Assembly: GCA_030428905.1 (NCBI GenBank)
Contig: JAUIED010000001.1
Location: 62,001 to 126,000, forward strand
DNA from: Gammaproteobacteria bacterium
Lineage (GTDB): Bacteria > Pseudomonadota > Gammaproteobacteria > Pseudomonadales > Azotimanducaceae
Reading direction: 5' to 3'
DNA length: 64,000 nucleotides
In this document: piece after piece, positions 41,789-51,800 of the stretch
How the letters are laid out: each line of letters starts with the position of its first letter
Numbering within the stretch: position 1 is the stretch's first letter
The notes under the pieces: generated by a model
Told to the model about the DNA's origin: nothing
Seen by the model: the letters and a program-made list of their open reading frames with translations, nothing else
Database searches by the model: none
Program-made: the position numbers and the translations under genes

Positions 41789-42539
41789 GCTGAATAAGCC
41801 CCCGCGCAGCCATCGATACCTCCTGCCCCCGGCCAACCACCAGATGATCCAGCAAACGCACACCAACCTCTCGCAGCAGCGGCTGCAGCCGCTCGGTCAG
41901 TGCGATATCGGACAGGCTCGGCTCGGCCACACCAGAGGGGTGGTTGTGCGCCAGAATCACCGCAGCGGCGTTGGTTTCCAGGCATCGGCGAATCAGTTCC
42001 CGGGGGTGCACGCTGGCACTGTCGATCGTGCCCTGAAAAAGCACCTCAAAGCGCAACAGCCGATGCCGCGTATCCAGCAGCAGGCATGCAAACACCTCCC
42101 GCGTGAGCGGTGCGAGCTTAACCCGCAGAAACCGTTGCACCGCGAGGGATGTCGAGAACACCGGGGCGTCCGACAACTCCTCCGCCACCACCCGCTCGGC
42201 GATGGCCATCACCGCTTTGAGGGCCGCCACTTTGGCTTCGCCAAGCCCCGGCTCGGCCAACAGCACGGCTTCAGGCGCCTGCAGCACCTGGCGCAGAGAA
42301 CCAAATCGCCGCATGAGCCTGCGCGCGAGCTCTGAAACCCCGACACCGCGGTGGCCGGTGCGCAGGCACACGGCGAGTAGGTCAACATCGCTGAGGCCCG
42401 AAGTATCACCCTGCAACAGCCACTCACGAGGGCCGGATTCCTGTGACCCGCTCGCTTTAGACCACCCGTAACGAGTGGTATCTTCGCGGCATCCGCCACG
42501 ACTGGCGTTGCGTACAGGCACATTCGAACCAGATGGCAT
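41784..42539 (-). CDS. radC: RadC family JAB-domain protein
   Basis: A 251-residue RadC-like protein. A helix-hairpin-helix-like N-terminal part (LSDVDLLAVCLRTGHRGVGV, LLAEPGLGEAKVAALKA) precedes the JAB/MPN domain with metal motif ILAHNHPSGVAEPSLSD and VRLLDHLVVG. Despite the name, a DNA-repair role is doubtful; the biochemical function is unknown. The start at 42539 overlaps the divergent coaBC start, and translation may begin later, as the first 30 residues (SGSNVPVRNASRGG) are not family-like. Its stop lies in the fourth copy of an 18-base repeat. Confidence 0.88.
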   Translation of the reverse strand: MPSGSNVPVRNASRGGCREDTTRYGWSKASGSQESGPREWLLQGDTSGLSDVDLLAVCLRTGHRGVGVSELARRLMRRFGSLRQVLQAPEAVLLAEPGLGEAKVAALKAVMAIAERVVAEELSDAPVFSTSLAVQRFLRVKLAPLTREVFACLLLDTRHRLLRFEVLFQGTIDSASVHPRELIRRCLETNAAAVILAHNHPSGVAEPSLSDIALTERLQPLLREVGVRLLDHLVVGRGQEVSMAARGLIQP

Positions 42540-43768
42540 TGGCAGGGAAAAACATCCTACTGGGAATCAGCGGCGGTATAGCAGCCTATAAGACGCCACT
42601 GCTCGTGCGCCAACTCGTACAGGCCGGCGCGCAGGTGCAGACCGTACTTACCCGCAGCGCCCTTGAGTTCGTCACGCCCACAACGCTGGCTGCGCTGAGC
42701 GGCCGCCAGCCGCGCTTGGAGACCTTTGATATCGAGGCCGAAGCCGCCATGGGCCACATCGAGCTGGCCCGCTGGGCAGACGCGCTGGTCGTTGCTCCGG
42801 CTACAGCACACACCCTTGCGCGACTGGCAACGGGGTTGGCGGACGATCTCCTGACGACTCTGGCGCTGGCCACTCCAGCCCCCCTCTTCCTGGCCCCCGC
42901 AATGAATCAGCAGATGTGGGCACACCCTTCAGTGCACCGCAACCTGGCCCAGCTCATCGACACCGGGTGTCACGTCATCGGCCCGGAAAGCGGCGAGCAG
43001 GCGTGCGGTGACGTCGGTGAAGGACGCATGTCTGAGCCCGAAGCAATCGTGCGGAGCCTCGCCGAGCACTTTTCGCCCCAAAGACTTGCCGGCCGAAGGG
43101 TCGTCGTCACGGCGGGTCCAACGCGGGAAGCCATCGACCCAGTGCGCTACATCTCCAACCACAGCTCGGGGAAACAGGGCTATGCCATTGCCACCGCCGC
43201 CCGAGACGCAGGTGCGGCGGTGGTACTCATCAGCGGCCCCACAGCGCTCGCCAAGCCGCCCGGCGTGGAATTCGTAGCCGTGGAAAGCGCACAACAAATG
43301 CATGCAGCGAGCCTGGCCGCCGCTCCGGCCAGCGACGTATTTATCGGTGTTGCCGCCGTCGCAGATTATCGACCGGCACAGCAGCATGACCGCAAGATCA
43401 AACGCGAAAAAACCGGCGACATGCGCATCGACATGCGGATGAACCCGGACATCATCCACAGCGTGGCGCACAGCGACCCGAGACCTCAATTGGTGGTGGG
43501 GTTCGCGGCAGAAACCAACGATGCGCTACAGCACGCCCGAGACAAAAGATTACGCAAAGGCCTGGACCTGATCGTAGTCAACGACGTATCGCTGCCCGGC
43601 ATTGGCTTCAACAGCGACGACAATGCAGCCACGATCATCTCGGCTCACGAAGAGGTCACTCTGAACAAGCAGGGCAAAGACGCTCTGGCGCGCGCATTGA
43701 TCTCGGCCATCGCCGACCTGTTGGATAGTCAGTTAGCACCCACAAACCCCGAAAGTGCGTCTCAGTAG
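42533..43768 (+). CDS. coaBC: bifunctional phosphopantothenoylcysteine decarboxylase/synthetase
   Basis: Two-domain enzyme of coenzyme A synthesis, 411 residues. The FMN-dependent CoaC half has NILLGISGGIAAYKTPLLVR, the active-site His in GHIELARWAD, APAMNQQMW and the Cys in ACGDVGEGRMSEP; the CoaB half has VTAGPTREAIDPVRYISNHS, GKQGYAIA, AVADYRPA and the FAAET strand. It diverges from radC, with the two start codons inside seven bases. In Pseudomonas dut follows; here the next gene is algC, 104 bases on. Confidence 0.96.
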   Translation: MALAGKNILLGISGGIAAYKTPLLVRQLVQAGAQVQTVLTRSALEFVTPTTLAALSGRQPRLETFDIEAEAAMGHIELARWADALVVAPATAHTLARLATGLADDLLTTLALATPAPLFLAPAMNQQMWAHPSVHRNLAQLIDTGCHVIGPESGEQACGDVGEGRMSEPEAIVRSLAEHFSPQRLAGRRVVVTAGPTREAIDPVRYISNHSSGKQGYAIATAARDAGAAVVLISGPTALAKPPGVEFVAVESAQQMHAASLAAAPASDVFIGVAAVADYRPAQQHDRKIKREKTGDMRIDMRMNPDIIHSVAHSDPRPQLVVGFAAETNDALQHARDKRLRKGLDLIVVNDVSLPGIGFNSDDNAATIISAHEEVTLNKQGKDALARALISAIADLLDSQLAPTNPESASQ

Positions 43769-43872
43769 GTAGCATGGCGCTCAGACCGCCGATACCATAG
43801 GCTGCATTCAAGGCAGGGACTCGAAGCGCTCGGCGCCGCGGTTCCAGAAGAACGACACTCCATTTCAAGGAC

Positions 43873-46431
43873 ATGAAGTTGGCCGATTCAGCTCCCGACG
43901 GCGGTGCTGCCGCGAACCGCGACCTTCTCCCAAACGCGATGCTCTCAGGCGGCCTGGCACTCGTAGGCGTAATCATCGCGTTTGCGGTCGTCGCCTGGTC
44001 GCTGGGCATCCAGCCTGGCGAGCGGCAGCGCGACGCCGTCATCAACGCAAACCACGAAGCACTGGTGGCAATGTTCGACGGCCGCATCCGCGACCTTGCC
44101 GCACAACTGCAGCAAATGGCGTCTGCGAAGGACACCGTGCAGGCGCTGCTGAGCGAAGATGCCGAATTGATCAGCGCCAGCGAGGCGCGGCTGTTATCCC
44201 ACATGGCCGGCGCCCGGCGCGTGGCGCTCTTCCGCAAGGGTTTCGCTGAAGTGGACCTGTCTGCCGAGGTGCCCATCACCTTCGCAGCACTCGAGGTTGT
44301 CCGAGCCGCCGAATCGAGCCCTTTTTCAGGCCCAGAAGCCTCTGTGAGTCAGCGCACGCTGCTCTATGCAGCTGCCCCCGTAACGAGTCAGGGTCGCGTA
44401 GTCGGCGTGCTGTTCGCCGTGCTCGACCAGGCGTACTTTCTCGACGGGTTGGAGTCGCTGTCGCCAGGTGTCGGTCGCATGGAAGTCGAACAGCGCTTTG
44501 CTGGCTCCGAAGCTTCCACCGTCCTCACGTGGGGAGCCAACGGCGCGGCTGAACACCGAAAAAGTACCGCACTCGCCGCCCCGCATTGGACACTGCACTA
44601 CGACCCGAACCCCGACGCACTCCCGGAGCTGATCAGCGTCGCAGGCTTGCTGACGCCTTTTGCCGTTTGCATCGTTGTGGTGCTCGCCAGCATCTACCTT
44701 GGCTTTTCGCGTCTGTTCCGCAAGCTCAACGAAGATCTGAACGCCCTCGGACAGTTCGCAGCCAAACGCATACGGGGCCGAAAAGCCCAGCTCGAGAGGT
44801 ACTCCCTGGACAGCGTGCAACGCATCGCCGTGGAGCTTTCACGCACGGAGACGGCGGCACCAGAGCCGACACAGACAACCGCAGCGCCCGCGCCCGCACC
44901 CAGAACCAAGGCAAAACCCACAGCAGCCGCACAGCCGGTTGTCGATGAAGAACTGGAGGTAGACGATGACTTTCTCGACGTGCAGCCAAGCAAAGCCGCA
45001 CCACCTAAAGACGACAACTTCGGCATCGAAGTTCACGAGAACGTCGGCCCGGTGGAGCTTGGTTTGAAACTCGACCCGAACATCTTCCGCGCCTACGACA
45101 TTCGCGGCATCACCGATACGAATCTCACCGAGGAAGTCGTTTACTGGATTGGCCGCGCATTCGCAGCACAGGCACTGTCCGAAAACCAGCCTCGCGTTGC
45201 CATCGGTCGCGACGGTCGCCTATCCAGCCCGGGTTTGCGCGATGCGCTCGTACGCGGCCTGAACGAAGGCGGTGCCGACACCATCGACATTGGCCAGGTG
45301 CCAACACCGCTTCTCTACTACGCCACCTACGAGCTTGATACCGGAACAGGCATCATGATCACAGGTAGCCACAACCCGCCCGAATACAACGGCCTGAAAA
45401 TGATGATCGGCGGTGTAACGCTCGCCGAGGAACGCATCCAGCAGCTCTACCGACGACTATTAGACAACGACCTTTCCGAGGGCGAAGGCTCTGCTGACAC
45501 CGTACCCATTGATGAGCGCTACGTAGAACGAATTGTCACAGACGTAGCACTGGCCCAGCCGCTGAAAGTCGTCATCGACTGCGGCAACGGCGTAGCTGGC
45601 GCCATCGCTCCCCGACTCATAGAAGAGCTGGGCTGCGAGGTGATACCTCTCTACTGCGACGTGGACGGTACTTTCCCGAACCATCACCCCGATCCTGCGG
45701 AGCCGCATAACCTCGAGGACCTGATCACGGTTGTACAGGCCGAGCATGCGGATCTCGGGCTCGCATTCGATGGTGATGGCGACCGGCTGGGCGTGGTCAC
45801 CAATCAGGGCGAAATCATATGGCCCGACAAGCTGATGATGCTGTTCAGCCAGGACATCGTCGGCCGCAACCCCGGCGCCGACATCATCTACGACGTGAAG
45901 TGTTCGCGTCATCTGAACACGCTCATCAGCGAGTACGGTGGCCGGCCCATCATGTGGAAGACGGGGCACTCCCACATCAAAGCCAAGATGAAGGAAACCG
46001 GCGCGCTGCTCGGCGGCGAGTTCAGTGGCCACATCTGTTTCGGCGAACGCTGGTATGGCTTCGACGATGCGCTTTACTCCGCTGCACGGCTGCTTGAGAT
46101 CATCAGTGCCGAGAGTCAGCGTGTAGACGATCTGTTCGCGCAGTTCCCGGTCACCTTCACAACGCCGGAACTGAAGATCAACACCACGGAAGAGCGCAAG
46201 TTCGAGGTGATGCGCGAGCTTGCGCAATCTGCGGACTTCGGCGACGGCACGCTCACAACCATAGATGGACTGCGCGTGGACTATGCCGACGGCTGGGGTC
46301 TCATTCGGCCCTCCAACACCAGTCCAGTGCTGAGCCTGCGTTTCGAAGCAGACGGACAGACCGCGCTGGCCCGCATCCAGGACGTCTTTAAACAGCAACT
46401 TTCCAACATAGATAACAACCTGAAGTTTTAA
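43873..46431 (+). CDS. algC: phosphomannomutase/phosphoglucomutase AlgC with membrane-anchored N-terminal domain
   Basis: An 852-residue protein. The C-terminal half (from about 400) is the alpha-D-phosphohexomutase: FRAYDIRGITD, phosphoserine loop IMITGSHNPPEYNG (Ser499), metal loop AFDGDGDRLGVV, sugar loop GGEFSGHICF and phosphate loop RPSNTSPVLSLRFEA. It interconverts hexose 6- and 1-phosphates for exopolysaccharide and LPS precursors. The N-terminal half has a helix at about 22-45, an extracytoplasmic region of some 200 residues, a second helix at about 253-280 (LLTPFAVCIVVVLASIYL) and an Ala/Pro/Lys linker. Long AlgC forms of this kind are known in relatives; the role of the outer domain is not. 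argB follows after three bases. Confidence 0.92.
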   Translation: MKLADSAPDGGAAANRDLLPNAMLSGGLALVGVIIAFAVVAWSLGIQPGERQRDAVINANHEALVAMFDGRIRDLAAQLQQMASAKDTVQALLSEDAELISASEARLLSHMAGARRVALFRKGFAEVDLSAEVPITFAALEVVRAAESSPFSGPEASVSQRTLLYAAAPVTSQGRVVGVLFAVLDQAYFLDGLESLSPGVGRMEVEQRFAGSEASTVLTWGANGAAEHRKSTALAAPHWTLHYDPNPDALPELISVAGLLTPFAVCIVVVLASIYLGFSRLFRKLNEDLNALGQFAAKRIRGRKAQLERYSLDSVQRIAVELSRTETAAPEPTQTTAAPAPAPRTKAKPTAAAQPVVDEELEVDDDFLDVQPSKAAPPKDDNFGIEVHENVGPVELGLKLDPNIFRAYDIRGITDTNLTEEVVYWIGRAFAAQALSENQPRVAIGRDGRLSSPGLRDALVRGLNEGGADTIDIGQVPTPLLYYATYELDTGTGIMITGSHNPPEYNGLKMMIGGVTLAEERIQQLYRRLLDNDLSEGEGSADTVPIDERYVERIVTDVALAQPLKVVIDCGNGVAGAIAPRLIEELGCEVIPLYCDVDGTFPNHHPDPAEPHNLEDLITVVQAEHADLGLAFDGDGDRLGVVTNQGEIIWPDKLMMLFSQDIVGRNPGADIIYDVKCSRHLNTLISEYGGRPIMWKTGHSHIKAKMKETGALLGGEFSGHICFGERWYGFDDALYSAARLLEIISAESQRVDDLFAQFPVTFTTPELKINTTEERKFEVMRELAQSADFGDGTLTTIDGLRVDYADGWGLIRPSNTSPVLSLRFEADGQTALARIQDVFKQQLSNIDNNLKF

Positions 46432-47324
<893 letters not shown>

Positions 47325-47325
<1 letters not shown>

Positions 47326-47912
47326 TGAGACCTCGTTCCAACCGCAAGCAGCAGATCCTCGAGGCGTTCGCGCTGATGCTCGAAACGCAGCCCGGTTCGC
47401 GCATCACCACCGCCAAGCTGGCCGAGCACGTGGGCGTTTCAGAAGCGGCGTTGTACCGGCACTTCCCCAGCAAAGCGAAGATGATCGAAGCGCTCATAGA
47501 GTTCGTGGAAGAGAGCCTGTTCACACGGATCAATCGCATCCAGAAAGGCGAGGGTGCCGGAGCCCCCATGCAGCAGTGCAGATCCATCCTGCTCCTGCTC
47601 CTGTCGTTCGCCGAGCACAACCCCGGTTTCGCACGACTATTCGTCGGAGACGCACTGCAGGGTGAATCTGAGAAATTACGGGCCCGTATGCGCCAGGTCT
47701 TCGATCGCCTGGAAACGCACCTGCGGCAATCGCTGAGGGATCATCAGGCCCAGCGTTCTGAGATTCCCCGCGTGCCCGCAGGGCCGGGCGCCAACCTGTT
47801 GATGGCCGCGGCAGAAGGACGCATTAATCAGTTCGTACGCAGCGAATTCAAAACGCCACCCACTGCAGATTGGGACGCACAGTGGGACGTGCTGGCGCGG
47901 GGCTTGTTCTAG
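47325..47912 (+). CDS. slmA: nucleoid occlusion factor SlmA (TetR family)
   Basis: DNA-binding inhibitor of FtsZ ring assembly over the nucleoid, 195 residues. The N-terminal helix-turn-helix reads SRITTAKLAEHVGVSEAALY and RHFPSKAKMIEALIEF; downstream ILLLLLSFAEHNPGFARLF and the C-terminal INQFVRSEFKTPPT match SlmA. The ATG at 47325 lies in the argB stop. The argB-slmA-pyrE neighbourhood is typical for SlmA. Confidence 0.94.
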
Positions 47913-47932
47913 CGGACAGGCCGAAGCGTCCG
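47913..47932. terminator. possible bidirectional hairpin between slmA and the DUF4124 gene
   Basis: CGGAC (47913-47917) and GTCCG (47928-47932) can pair with a ten-base loop in the 24-base gap between two convergent stops. There is no run of T on either side, so intrinsic termination is uncertain. Confidence 0.3.
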
Positions 47933-47936
47933 GTCA

Positions 47937-48530
47937 CTAACTGCAGCTACCCTGCAGAAAGATCTGCCGTTCCTCTTCAAAGCGACGGTCAATGTCTGCC
48001 TGCTCGCCCGAGCGTTGCTTGATGTTTTCTTCAAGCACCCTTACCTGCGCCGCCGCACGTTCGATGTTCTGAATGACCACCGATGAGAGCGAGCTACCTG
48101 ATCGCTCCATACGGGCGGCCTGCTGCAGAAGCTCGGCATGCTGGCTGCGCACGTGGGCGAGGTTAGCGCGCTCGTTATCGATCGCCACGGCCAACGCATC
48201 CAGCGCTTTCAACTTCGCGTGGTCGATCTCTGATTCGTATTGGTACAAAGCCTGCACCCGCCGTAGCGCATCCTCACAGGCCTTGAGCTGCGCCTGTTCG
48301 ACCCGTTTACGTTCCTGCGCTTCGGGCGAGAGCTCCGGCGCGACCCGCCGGATGACGCGCCCGCTGGTGTCGATCACATCGTAACCGTGGACCACCCTGT
48401 CATTAGGAATAGCGCTGGCGATTTCTGTCTTTCCTTCTGCGTTGGTGAAGCGGTACAAATACGCCGAGTGCACGCCGCCCGCTGCCAGAAGCAGTGCGAT
48501 CAGAACGATTGCAGCGCACACTCTAGACAT
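47937..48530 (-). CDS. DUF4124 domain-containing exported protein
   Basis: A 197-residue protein with an N-terminal signal (AAIVLIALLLAAGGVHSA), a DUF4124-type segment (YLYRFTNAEGKTEIASAIPN then VVHGYDVIDTSGRVIRRV) and a long helical, probably coiled-coil region from residue 70 to about 190 (ERKRVEQAQLKACEDALRRV onward). Cys residues at 84 (KACED) and near the C-terminus (GSCS) could form a disulfide. Members of the family are common beside pyrE in gammaproteobacteria; the function is unknown. It follows pyrE after three bases. Confidence 0.82.
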   Translation of the reverse strand: MSRVCAAIVLIALLLAAGGVHSAYLYRFTNAEGKTEIASAIPNDRVVHGYDVIDTSGRVIRRVAPELSPEAQERKRVEQAQLKACEDALRRVQALYQYESEIDHAKLKALDALAVAIDNERANLAHVRSQHAELLQQAARMERSGSSLSSVVIQNIERAAAQVRVLEENIKQRSGEQADIDRRFEEERQIFLQGSCS

Positions 48531-48533
48531 GTT

Positions 48534-49181
48534 TCAGACTACGCAATACCGTTGACGATAGGCGCGGATGTCATCAATGACGTCGGCCCGATCTTCAGCA
48601 GCGTCGCCACTCGAGTCAAGGTACTCAATCACGTCTTCGAGCTCGACGATGCTGACAACCTCAATATCAAATTCGCTTCGCATACGCTGCACGGCGGTTA
48701 GCTCGCTGCCATCCACCCTTTCCTTGCGATCCAAGGCGATGACGACACCCGCGACCTCGGCACCCGCGTCTTCGATCATGCCTTTGGCTTCGAGCACCGC
48801 CGTGCCCGCGGTGAGCACATCATCGACGATCAGTACACGACCGCGGACCGGGGCGCCGATGAACCGGCCACCCTCTCCGTGAGCCTTCGCCTCTTTACGG
48901 TTGAAGGCGACGGGCACGTCGCGGCCGAGGGCCACCGCAGTGGCGGTGGCAATGGGTATGCCTTTGTAAGCTGGCCCAAACAGCATGTCGAAGGACGGCG
49001 CCCGGGCTTCAATAGCGGTGGCATAGGCCTGGCCGAGCCGCCGGAAGGCCGCGCCGCTGGCGATGTTGCCGAGATTGAAGAAGTAGGGGCTCTCACGGCC
49101 GGATTTGAGGGTAAAGCGGCCGAACTGAAGCACACCCTGCTCCAGCATCAACGCAATGAAAGCACCCTTGTCTTCGGTCAC
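48534..49181 (-). CDS. pyrE: orotate phosphoribosyltransferase
   Basis: Forms orotidine 5'-phosphate in pyrimidine synthesis, 215 residues. It shows [48 protein letters not shown] and the PRPP-binding motif [17 protein letters not shown]. It overlaps rph by ATGA, the usual rph-pyrE pair. pyrB and pyrC, present between ruvX and pilT in Pseudomonas, are missing from this window. Confidence 0.97.
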   Translation of the reverse strand: MTEDKGAFIALMLEQGVLQFGRFTLKSGRESPYFFNLGNIASGAAFRRLGQAYATAIEARAPSFDMLFGPAYKGIPIATATAVALGRDVPVAFNRKEAKAHGEGGRFIGAPVRGRVLIVDDVLTAGTAVLEAKGMIEDAGAEVAGVVIALDRKERVDGSELTAVQRMRSEFDIEVVSIVELEDVIEYLDSSGDAAEDRADVIDDIRAYRQRYCVV

Positions 49182-49903
49182 CTCAGCTCCTTTGACACCG
49201 CTTCACGCTGACGGCTGATCAGCTGGTTGATGCCGTCTCGGGCCAATCCGAGCATCTGATCGAGCTCGACCTGCGAAAACGTGCCGGCTTCACCGGTACC
49301 CTGCACCTCGGCGTATCCTCCGGACTCCAGCATCACCACGTTCATATCGGTTTCAGCGGTACTGTCCTCTGCATAATCCAGATCCAGCACAGCGGCTCCG
49401 CGCCAGACACCCACGGATATTGATGCCACAAACTCGCTGAACGCGGCCTGAAGGGAGAGGCTCGCCAGCGCATCGTAGAGCGCCACGGCACCGCCGGTGA
49501 TGGAGGCAGTACGCGTGCCACCATCTGCCTGCAGTACGTCACAATCCACCCGGATGGTGCGTTCACCCATCGCCGATAGATCCACCGCCGCACGCAGGCT
49601 CCTGCCGATCAGCCGCTGGATCTCCAGGGTGCGCCCGCTCTGCTTGCCCCTGGCGGCTTCGCGGTCTCCGCGGGTATGGGTAGCGCCGGGGAGCATGCCG
49701 TATTCAGCGGTTACCCAGCCCTGCCCCTTGCCTTTGAGGAAGCGAGGCACGTTTTCCTCTACAAAAGCAGTGCACAGCACCTTGGTGTCGCCAAAGGCGA
49801 CGAGAACCGAGCCTTCAGCGTGTTTGGTAAACCCACGCGTGATGCTCACTTCTCGCGCTTCGTCGGGCCGGCGTCCGCTCGGCCGCTGTAGTTGGGAATT
49901 CAT
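49178..49903 (-). CDS. rph: ribonuclease PH
   Basis: Phosphorolytic exoribonuclease that trims tRNA 3' ends, 241 residues. Blocks seen: [88 protein letters not shown] and [19 protein letters not shown]. The ATG at 49903 gives the family start [11 protein letters not shown]; the frame is open to 49924. pyrE is coupled to its 3' end. Confidence 0.96.
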   Translation of the reverse strand: MNSQLQRPSGRRPDEAREVSITRGFTKHAEGSVLVAFGDTKVLCTAFVEENVPRFLKGKGQGWVTAEYGMLPGATHTRGDREAARGKQSGRTLEIQRLIGRSLRAAVDLSAMGERTIRVDCDVLQADGGTRTASITGGAVALYDALASLSLQAAFSEFVASISVGVWRGAAVLDLDYAEDSTAETDMNVVMLESGGYAEVQGTGEAGTFSQVELDQMLGLARDGINQLISRQREAVSKELR

Positions 49904-49935
49904 TCTTGGATGGATCGCTTGCAAAACAGCGGGCC

Positions 49936-49941
49936 ATTATA
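49936..49941 (-). promoter_or_regulatory. possible -10 box for rph-pyrE
   Basis: A perfect TATAAT on the minus strand, 32 bases before the rph ATG in the 85-base rph-yicC divergent gap. No good -35 box is present at 16-19 bases, so activity may need an activator or be weak. Confidence 0.4.
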
Positions 49942-49988
49942 ACCGGCTGCCCTATGCCAGCGGGAAAGGCGGGGGTTAGAATCCCTTC

Positions 49989-50852
49989 ATGCTTCACAGT
50001 ATGACAGCCTTCGCCCGTAGTCAGGGGCACCACGAGCGCTACCACCTGGTGTGGGAGCTGCGGTCCGTCAATCACCGTTATCTGGAGGCGCAGTTTCGCG
50101 TGCCGGACCTCTTCCGTGGCCTGGAACCAGTGCTGCGCGAAGCCGTCCGCAAGCACCTCAAGCGCGGCAAGGTGGACGCCACACTACGCGTGGACAAAGC
50201 CGCGGCAACCGGCGCGTTCGAAGTCAACCGGCCGCTGCTGCTGCAACTGATGGCAACCCTCGAACAGGTACGCAGGGACGCCCCTGACATCGGCAGCGTG
50301 AGCGCATTGGAGCTGATGAAGTGGCCGGGGGTGCTAATGGATCAGGGTGAGGCGGACGAAGCCCTGCTCGGGGCTGCAGAATCGCTCTTCGAGATGGCGC
50401 TCACCGATCTCATTGGCCACCGCGCAAGAGAGGGCGAAGCCATTACCGACGTGCTCATCGACCGCCTGACCGCGATCGAGTCGCAAGTGGCCACGGTCCA
50501 ACACCAGGCCGACAACATCGTGCGCACGCTTCAGGAACGTCTGAGAAGCCGCGTTGCGGATCTGCAGGCAAACGTCGATCCAACCAGACTGGAAGCCGAA
50601 ATCGCGCTGCTCGCGCAGAAGGCAGATATCGCCGAGGAGCTGGACCGCCTCACCATTCACGTCAAAGAAGCGCGCGCAGCCTTGCGCGGCGCCGGTCCCC
50701 ACGGCCGACGGCTGGACTTTCTCACCCAGGAGTTGAATCGCGAAGCGAACACTCTCGGTGCCAAGTCGATCCAGGCGGAAACGGCGCAAAGGGCCGTGGA
50801 TCTGAAAGTCATCATCGAACAGATCCGCGAGCAAGTTCAGAACATCGAATGA
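49989..50852 (+). CDS. YicC family endoribonuclease-like protein
   Basis: A 287-residue YicC-family protein. It starts MLHSMTAFARSQGHHERYHL, then WELRSVNHRYLEAQFRVPD, RGKVDATLRVDK, and in the C-terminal half AEIALLAQKADIAEELDRLT, RRLDFLTQELNREANTLGAK and [18 protein letters not shown], all family-specific. E. coli YicC has been described as an RNase acting on small RNAs. It precedes gmk with an ATGA overlap, the usual order. Confidence 0.95.
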   Translation: MLHSMTAFARSQGHHERYHLVWELRSVNHRYLEAQFRVPDLFRGLEPVLREAVRKHLKRGKVDATLRVDKAAATGAFEVNRPLLLQLMATLEQVRRDAPDIGSVSALELMKWPGVLMDQGEADEALLGAAESLFEMALTDLIGHRAREGEAITDVLIDRLTAIESQVATVQHQADNIVRTLQERLRSRVADLQANVDPTRLEAEIALLAQKADIAEELDRLTIHVKEARAALRGAGPHGRRLDFLTQELNREANTLGAKSIQAETAQRAVDLKVIIEQIREQVQNIE

Positions 50853-51490
50853 CGAATCCGCGCCACGGCCTGTTGTTTGTGATCTCCGCCCCATCCGGGG
50901 CGGGTAAGACCTCACTGGTAAGCGCACTCATCGATCGCGTCGATGGGCTTGGCGTGTGCGTATCGCACACCACCCGGCCCAGGCGGAGCAAAGAGACTGA
51001 CGCAATAAACTACCATTTCGTGAGCACCGAAACATTCGAGGAGATGATTCGGAACGACGCCTTCCTCGAGCATGCGGACGTGTTCGGAAACTACTATGGA
51101 ACGGCCCTCGCCACCGTCGAGCAGGCGCGACGCCAAGGCCAGGACCTCATCCTCGAGATCGACTGGCAAGGTGCGGCACAGGTACGACGATTAATCGGCG
51201 ACGCCATTTCCGTGTTCATCCTGCCGCCAAGCCGCGCGGCTCTTGAGGAACGGCTGAGGGGACGCGGCCAGGACGCCCCGGATATCATCGAACGACGCTT
51301 ATCCCAAGCGGTGGAGGAGATGTCACACCACGGTGACTTCGACTACCTGGTGGTAAACGACGTGTTTGACACGGCTCTCGATGACCTCACTGCGATCGTG
51401 CGAGCCGAGCGGCTGCGCCGTCGCCCGCAGCAGCAGGCGCTAGGTGCCCGGCTCGAGGACCTGCTGGACACCGCAGGGACGTTTCAATAA
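50849..51490 (+). CDS. gmk: guanylate kinase
   Basis: Phosphorylates GMP to GDP, 213 residues. The P-loop is [17 protein letters not shown], the GMP-binding part [20 protein letters not shown] and [15 protein letters not shown], and [16 protein letters not shown] and [15 protein letters not shown] complete the fold. Supplies the GDP/GTP pool next to spoT. rpoZ follows after 37 bases. Confidence 0.97.
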   Translation: MTNPRHGLLFVISAPSGAGKTSLVSALIDRVDGLGVCVSHTTRPRRSKETDAINYHFVSTETFEEMIRNDAFLEHADVFGNYYGTALATVEQARRQGQDLILEIDWQGAAQVRRLIGDAISVFILPPSRAALEERLRGRGQDAPDIIERRLSQAVEEMSHHGDFDYLVVNDVFDTALDDLTAIVRAERLRRRPQQQALGARLEDLLDTAGTFQ

Positions 51491-51527
51491 ACTCGCCGGC
51501 CGCTTACCGCACCTAGAGTCTTTTCCT

Positions 51528-51800
51528 ATGGCCCGAGTAACCGTCGAAGATTGCCTTGACCACGTCGACAACCGCTTCGAGCTCGTCATGCTGGCAACCC
51601 GGCGCGCCCGCATGCTGCGCACATTCGGAGCTGAGCCCATGGTGGCAGAGGAAAACGACAAGCCAACGGTGATTGCATTGCGCGAGATCGCCGAGGGCCT
51701 GATCTCCCATAGAAGGCTTGACGAGCTGGATTTCACCACCGACGATGAAGAGTTGGAAGTTTCGTTCGGTGTAGGAGATGACGAAACCCGCGACGTCTGA
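51528..51800 (+). CDS. rpoZ: RNA polymerase omega subunit
   Basis: A 90-residue subunit: [47 protein letters not shown]. The ATG at 51528 matches the invariant N-terminus. Omega is needed for the polymerase response to ppGpp in E. coli, which suits its place before spoT. The last 23 bases overlap the spoT start. Confidence 0.97.
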   Translation: MARVTVEDCLDHVDNRFELVMLATRRARMLRTFGAEPMVAEENDKPTVIALREIAEGLISHRRLDELDFTTDDEELEVSFGVGDDETRDV

